Shown: piece after piece, positions 30,511 to 35,402 of the stretch
Position numbering within the stretch: position 1 is the first letter of the stretch
Layout: each line of letters opens with the position of its first letter
Source: Pedobacter sp.
Lineage (GTDB): Bacteria > Pseudomonadota > Gammaproteobacteria > Pseudomonadales > Moraxellaceae
Length of the DNA: 35,402 nucleotides
Assembly (NCBI GenBank): GCA_031119295.1
Contig: JAVHYE010000006.1
Coordinates: 1-35,402, forward strand
Reading direction: 5' to 3'
Position numbers and translations under genes: made by a program
Notes under the pieces: generated by a model
Seen by the model: the letters and a program-made list of their open reading frames with translations, nothing else
Told to the model about the DNA's origin: nothing
Database searches by the model: none

Positions 30511-30560
30511 GAATTGCTTTTTTATTTACCGCAACAAGTGCTTTGAGCCGCAGGCGCGCA

Positions 30561-31859
30561 TCACTTGTAGTTCTGGCCCGAGCACTTCTTGGTGACCTTG
30601 TTGTAGTTACCGCACTTCAAGGTGACCCAGTCAGCTTCGGTGTCCTTGCTCACCGGCAGGAAATCGGACCAGGCATCACCCGGCACCAGGCCCTGAGTCT
30701 TCCACACGGTGGCGAACTGGCCATCGGCCTGGATTTCGCCAATCAGCACCGGCTTGGTGATGTGGTGGTTGGGGAGCATGGTGGACGTGCCACCGGAGAG
30801 GTTGGGCGCGGTGATGCCAGGCAGGGCCGCAATGACCTTGTCAGCATCGGTGGACTTCACCTTCTGCACGGCCTTCACCCACATATTGAAACCGATGAAA
30901 TGGGCTTCCATGGGGTCGTTGGTGACGCGCTTCGGGTTCTTGGTGTAGGCCTTCCACTTCTTGATGAACTCGGAATTGATCGGGGCCTTCACGCTTTCGA
31001 AGTAGTTCCAGGCAGCGAGGTGACCAACGAGAGGCTTGGTGTCGATACCGGACAGTTCTTCTTCACCCACGGAGAAGGCCACGACCGGAATCTTGTCAGC
31101 CGAGATGCCCTGGTTGCCGAGTTCCTTGTAGAAAGGCACATTGGCATCACCATTGATGGTGGAGACCACTGCAGTCTTCTTGCCGGCAGAACCGAACTTC
31201 TTGATGCTGGCCACGATGCTCTGCCAGTCGGAGTGACCGAAAGGCGTGTAGTTGATCATGATGTCTTCGTCTTTCACGCCCTTGCTCTTGAGATAGGCTT
31301 CAAGAATCTTGTTCGTGGTGCGCGGATAGACATAGTCGGTGCCAGCGAGAACCCAGCGCTTCACCTTCAGGTCTTTCATCAGGTAATCAACCGCAGGAAT
31401 GGCCTGCTGATTGGGCGCAGCGCCAGTGTAGAACACGTTTTTGGACGATTCTTCACCTTCATACTGCACCGGGTAGAAGAGCACGCTGTTCAGTTCTTCC
31501 ACCACCGGCAGCACGGATTTGCGTGACACCGAAGTCCAGCAGCCGAACATCACGGCCACTTTGTCCTTCTGGATCAGCTCGCGGGCTTTTTCCGCGAACA
31601 GCGGCCAGTTGGAGGCCGGGTCAACCACGACCGGTTCCAGTTTCTTGCCGAGCAGACCGCCTTTCTTGTTCTGCTCATCGATGAGCATGAGCATGGTGTC
31701 TTTCAGCGTGGTTTCGGAAATTGCCATCGTGCCCGACAGCGAGTGCAGGATGCCGACCTTGATGGTGTCTTCGGCAGCGTGGGCACTGAGAGCGCCCATC
31801 CCCAGACCCAGCGCAAGCGCTGTGGCCGAGAATTTTTTCATCAGGCTTTTAACGTTCAT
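30561..31859 (-). CDS. urtA: Urea ABC transporter substrate-binding protein UrtA
   Basis: Signal peptide ...GALSAHAAEDTIKVGILHSLSGTMAISETTLKDTMLMLIDEQNKKGGLLGKKLEPVVVDPASNWPLFAEKARELIQKDKVAVMFGCWTSVSRKSVLPVVEE. Confidence 0.96.
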   Translation of the reverse strand: MNVKSLMKKFSATALALGLGMGALSAHAAEDTIKVGILHSLSGTMAISETTLKDTMLMLIDEQNKKGGLLGKKLEPVVVDPASNWPLFAEKARELIQKDKVAVMFGCWTSVSRKSVLPVVEELNSVLFYPVQYEGEESSKNVFYTGAAPNQQAIPAVDYLMKDLKVKRWVLAGTDYVYPRTTNKILEAYLKSKGVKDEDIMINYTPFGHSDWQSIVASIKKFGSAGKKTAVVSTINGDANVPFYKELGNQGISADKIPVVAFSVGEEELSGIDTKPLVGHLAAWNYFESVKAPINSEFIKKWKAYTKNPKRVTNDPMEAHFIGFNMWVKAVQKVKSTDADKVIAALPGITAPNLSGGTSTMLPNHHITKPVLIGEIQADGQFATVWKTQGLVPGDAWSDFLPVSKDTEADWVTLKCGNYNKVTKKCSGQNYK

Positions 31860-31892
31860 TGTGTGTGAGCTCCTTGTATTCCCTGGATTGGA

Positions 31893-33014
31893 TTAAAGCG
31901 TCATCAGCTGCAGGCCGAGACCGATGGAGGTGGTGTCAGCAGCGGCGGAATCGGAATAGCTCTTGTCGAGATAAAACAGGCTGGCCTTGGCGTTGAAGGA
32001 CTTGATGATGTAGTTGATGTTGACTTCCAGCGTGTCCTGTTCGATGTCTGCAGCACCAGCAATACCTTCATAAGTTGTGGTGCCGAACTTGGCGAGAAGC
32101 TGCGGCTTGCCGATACCAATGACCTGCGGGAAGAGATAAGAAGTCAGCAGGTAGTAGCTGTCGCCATTGGAACTGACAGTCGTCGCAGGAGCAGGGTAGC
32201 CACCGAGATCGTCATACTTGATGTATTCGCCTTCCACAGTGAATGCACCACCAGCACCCACTTTCTTTTCCATCAGGAAATCGACATTGGAGGTGCTGTC
32301 GCTGCCGACCATATTGGTGGCAACGGCAATGGCCAGAATGTCTTTTTCGCCCAGATAGGTGCCGTTGATGTAATAGCCCGGCTCAGCATCCCAGAAGTCA
32401 TACTGCACACGGGCCGCTGCCATGGTGGAGTTGTCTTGCAGGGTAGAGGGAATATCGAAAAGACCGGCGGAAACCTTCAGCTTGGTATCGGCAAAATCAC
32501 CCCAGTAAGCCACGCCATCAGCACGACCGAATTTGTCGATAAAGGGGTAGCCATCCTGGGTGCCGTCGGAGGCGAAGTTCCAGTTATTGGAGAAATAGGC
32601 GCCATAGCTGTTGGCACGGTCGGTTGGCGGCAGGAAGCGGCCAGCCCAGAAGTTCAGGGTGGGGCCATATTCGAATTGGGCAATGGCATCCTGTACGGAT
32701 ACGCTGCTTACACTGGCACCGGTAGTGACATCATTGACCGCACCAGTAATTTCACTGGAGAAGCTGAATTTGATGTTTTCCGTGATCTTGCTGTTGATGT
32801 AGAGGCTGAGGCTGTTAAGTGCAAAATCGTTGGTGTCAGTATCAACACCATCCGTACTGGTGTTGGTGAAGCTGGTACGCAAGCTGGCGGTCAGCGTGGT
32901 ATCCGGAATCTTCACCTCGGCGGCCTGAGCGACACTGCTCACCGCGGCTGCCAGGGCCAGAGGCACCATGAACAGCGATTTACTACCCCGTTTGCTTTCA
33001 AATTTGACACACAT
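31893..33014 (-). CDS. Putative outer-membrane porin
   Basis: Signal peptide ending SSVAQAAE; beta-strand-rich; NSLSLYINSKITENIKFSFSSEITG, FWAGRFLPPTDRANSYGAYFSNNW; GGAG Shine-Dalgarno. Confidence 0.8.
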   Translation of the reverse strand: MCVKFESKRGSKSLFMVPLALAAAVSSVAQAAEVKIPDTTLTASLRTSFTNTSTDGVDTDTNDFALNSLSLYINSKITENIKFSFSSEITGAVNDVTTGASVSSVSVQDAIAQFEYGPTLNFWAGRFLPPTDRANSYGAYFSNNWNFASDGTQDGYPFIDKFGRADGVAYWGDFADTKLKVSAGLFDIPSTLQDNSTMAAARVQYDFWDAEPGYYINGTYLGEKDILAIAVATNMVGSDSTSNVDFLMEKKVGAGGAFTVEGEYIKYDDLGGYPAPATTVSSNGDSYYLLTSYLFPQVIGIGKPQLLAKFGTTTYEGIAGAADIEQDTLEVNINYIIKSFNAKASLFYLDKSYSDSAAADTTSIGLGLQLMTL

Positions 33015-33079
33015 GGTCCATCTCCTTTGACGACCCTGGAAAAAACGGGGAGCTGGTCAGGTCTCGCCCGAAGCGACGT

Positions 33080-33844
33080 TCACACGTCGTTTTCTGTTTC
33101 GCCCGTATTCTGGTTACGGGCGCTGTGCAGCATGTGCAGGGTGATTTTTCTCACCTCGGCCTTGCTTTCCTCGATATGGGACTTGAGCAGCATCTGGGCT
33201 TGATCGGCACGGCGTTGCAGCACGGCTTTCAGGATTTTTCCGTGCTCGGTGTAAGTGGCTTCCACGCGGACCTTTTTGGTGAAGTCCAGGCGCCGGATGA
33301 TGCGTATGCGCTCGGTGATGCTGTGATGGATCTTGGCCATTTCACTATTGCCGGCGGCCTCCACCAGCATTTCGTGAAAGCGCTCATCCAGCAGGGATAC
33401 CGTGGCAGGATCGCCTATGCGTTCGGCCGGTGAGACCAGCCAGATATGTTTGAGATCATCAAGCAGGGGAGAGTTGATTTCCTGCTCGCAGATCTTCCTG
33501 ACGGCAGCCAGCTCGATGATGATGCGCAGGTCGTAGATTTCTTCGAAGAACTTGAAGTCGAAAGGCTTTACCTGCCAGCCGGAGCGATAGAGCACATCCA
33601 CATAGCCTTCACGCTGCAGACGGTAGAGGGCTTCGCGCACGGGCGTGCGGCTGGCAGCCATGCGCTCGGCAACTTCGTTTTCACTGAAGCGGTCACCCGG
33701 CAGCAGCTGGAAGTCGAAAATTTCCTCCTTGAGACGGGAATAAATGCGCTCGGCGAGGTTTTCGCTGTTTTCCTTGCGCTTGCCGCCACGCAGTACGGTC
33801 AGGTTGGAAGTTTTCTCGTTCATGCTGTCGTCGCTTTTCTTCAT
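33080..33844 (-). CDS. GntR family regulator, FCD (FadR-type) subfamily
   Basis: AERIYSRLKEEIFDFQLLPGDRFSENEVAERMAASRTPVREALYRLQREGYVDV wHTH plus all-helical FCD-like domain. Confidence 0.93.
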   Translation of the reverse strand: MKKSDDSMNEKTSNLTVLRGGKRKENSENLAERIYSRLKEEIFDFQLLPGDRFSENEVAERMAASRTPVREALYRLQREGYVDVLYRSGWQVKPFDFKFFEEIYDLRIIIELAAVRKICEQEINSPLLDDLKHIWLVSPAERIGDPATVSLLDERFHEMLVEAAGNSEMAKIHHSITERIRIIRRLDFTKKVRVEATYTEHGKILKAVLQRRADQAQMLLKSHIEESKAEVRKITLHMLHSARNQNTGETENDV

Positions 33845-35402
33845 GCCAGTTCGATTTCGATGAGTGCATCACCGGCTGAAATCGCCTTGCCGGGCCGACA
33901 GTGCAGTGCACGTACTGTGCCGGAGACCGGTGCGTGTATCGGGAATTCCATTTTCATGGCTTCCAGAATGACCAGTGGCTCTCCGGCTTCGATACGGCTG
34001 CCGGCTTCCACCAGCAGCTTCCAGACATTGCCGGAAATATCGGCGGCAACGAGGTGGCCTCCTTCGGCGACGGTGACGGCAATTTCTTCTTCGATAAGTT
34101 CGACAACATTCAGGCTGTCTTCGGCCTTCCACAGTTCCACTTCGGTGTCGAAAGCGGTTTTCTGGCGGGCCTTGAAGGCGGCAATGTCGGTCGCGTTGTC
34201 ACGCAGTAGCTTGTCGTAAGCAGCGAGCTCGAAAATCTCTTCCTCGATACGGATTTCGGCACGGCCTTCACGAAAATCTGCCCGCAGCTGATCCAGTTCA
34301 GCCTCGCTAACTTCGTAGTACTGCACCTGGTCGAAGAACTTGAGCAGCCAAGGCTCGCCATCTGCAAACTGGGCGTTCTTCAGGAATTTGTTCCAGATCG
34401 GCAGGGTGCGGCCCACCAGCTGATAACCGCCGGGTGAATCCATGCCGTAGATGCACATATACACACCGCCAATTCCGACCGTGCCTTCGGCGGTGTAAGT
34501 ACGCGCCGGGTTGTATTTGGAGGTCATGAGGCGATGACGCGGATCCACCGGCACGGCGCAGGGGGCACCGAGATAGACATCACCCAGGCCCAGAATCATG
34601 TAGCGAGCGGAGAACACGATGTCTTTCACATCATCGCGTGAGGGCAGGCCATTGATGCGCTGTATGAAATCCACGTTATTGGGCAGCCATGGCGCTTTGG
34701 CGCGCACGGTTTCGCTGTAACGGGTAACGGCGCCCAGGGTGGCGGAATCTTCAAAAGCCATGGGCATATGCACCACGCGGCTTTTGATCTTCATGCTTTC
34801 CACATCCGGCAGCGTGCTTTCGCGTGCCAGAAGAGCAGCAATCAGTTCTGCTTGGGAAATGATGCGGCTGTCGTAATGAATCTGCAGGGAGCGCACGCCG
34901 GGAGACAGTTCGAGTATGCCTTTCACCGGTTCGGCCTTGAGCGACTCCATCAGGGCATGCACGCGGAAGCGCAGACGCAGGTCCAGCACAGTGGGGCCGT
35001 ATTCCAGCAGGATGTATTTGTCGCCGGCCTGACGATAGGCAACCGCAGGGCGCGAGCCTTCTGCAGGCAGCTCAGCGATCACGCATTCAGAAGCGGTTCC
35101 CTGCGGAATCACCAGGGCACGCGAAGGCAGGGCAGGCAATTCTTTCAGCGCAGCAATCGCCGCATCCTGTGCCAGCTCCAGTGCCAGGGCTTCGTCAAAG
35201 CTGATGCGGCGGGCGAAATAGTCGGCGAAGAAGGTGAAGCCGCCCGAGACCAGTGAGCAGAAGGCGCCATGGGCGCGCATTGTGTGCACCAGCGCGCGGC
35301 CGCCATTGGCGAGGGTGATCTGGAGCCGGCGCACTTCCTCGATGCGCTCACGCTCCAGGCCCTTGAGCAAGGCAACGCGGGTGCGCAGGGCCTGTTCGAA
35401 AT
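33841..35402 (-). CDS. Urea carboxylase-type biotin-dependent carboxylase, C-terminal part (gene continues past window right edge)
   Basis: Carboxyltransferase region VGIGGVYMCIYGMDSPGGYQLVGRTLPIWNKF; C-terminal biotinyl domain EPLVILEAMKMEFPIHAPVSGTV; frame open to 35402. Confidence 0.88.
   Translation of the reverse strand, partial: FEQALRTRVALLKGLERERIEEVRRLQITLANGGRALVHTMRAHGAFCSLVSGGFTFFADYFARRISFDEALALELAQDAAIAALKELPALPSRALVIPQGTASECVIAELPAEGSRPAVAYRQAGDKYILLEYGPTVLDLRLRFRVHALMESLKAEPVKGILELSPGVRSLQIHYDSRIISQAELIAALLARESTLPDVESMKIKSRVVHMPMAFEDSATLGAVTRYSETVRAKAPWLPNNVDFIQRINGLPSRDDVKDIVFSARYMILGLGDVYLGAPCAVPVDPRHRLMTSKYNPARTYTAEGTVGIGGVYMCIYGMDSPGGYQLVGRTLPIWNKFLKNAQFADGEPWLLKFFDQVQYYEVSEAELDQLRADFREGRAEIRIEEEIFELAAYDKLLRDNATDIAAFKARQKTAFDTEVELWKAEDSLNVVELIEEEIAVTVAEGGHLVAADISGNVWKLLVEAGSRIEAGEPLVILEAMKMEFPIHAPVSGTVRALHCRPGKAISAGDALIEIELA

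Noticed and set aside
35145-35375. Start of the carboxylase at 35370 as given in the ORF track
   Set aside because: Codon at 35370 is TTG and the frame stays open (…FEQALRTRVALLKGLERE) to the window edge; the true start is beyond 35402.

Overview
The window is a gammaproteobacterial-type chromosomal segment and is mostly conserved housekeeping DNA. Left to right: kdsB 3' end, LMW protein tyrosine phosphatase, murB, a secreted alpha/beta hydrolase, rne (minus strand), an ~0.8 kb rne/rluC divergent intergenic region, rluC, a HAD phosphatase, an S49 peptidase, a small membrane protein, maf, then a fatty-acid/ribosome cluster (yceD-rpmF-plsX-fabD-fabG-acpP-fabF-pabC-mltG-tmk-holB-pilZ-tatD). After that come a TetR regulator, etfBA, a Tat-signal small subunit with a GMC oxidoreductase, and a minus-strand urea operon (urea carboxylase C-terminus, GntR/FCD regulator, porin, urtABCDE). 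No CRISPR array, tRNA, rRNA or transposase was seen. The most interesting signals are non-coding: (1) the 20.44-20.97 kb tatD/tetR intergenic region, which has four consecutive strong hairpins (one an 8-bp stem with a CsrA/RsmA-like AGGGAT hexaloop) plus what looks like a divergently transcribed minus-strand small RNA ending in an intrinsic terminator; (2) a 14-bp palindrome exactly inside the 17-bp spacer of the predicted acpP promoter; (3) a TTGACA-N17-TATGAT promoter placed so that yceD mRNA should be essentially leaderless; (4) a GAGTAATTACTC palindrome upstream of the GMC operon; and (5) a Urt urea transporter, a porin and a GntR regulator downstream of a urea/guanidine-type carboxylase. 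All functional assignments come from reading the translations; no database search was run.
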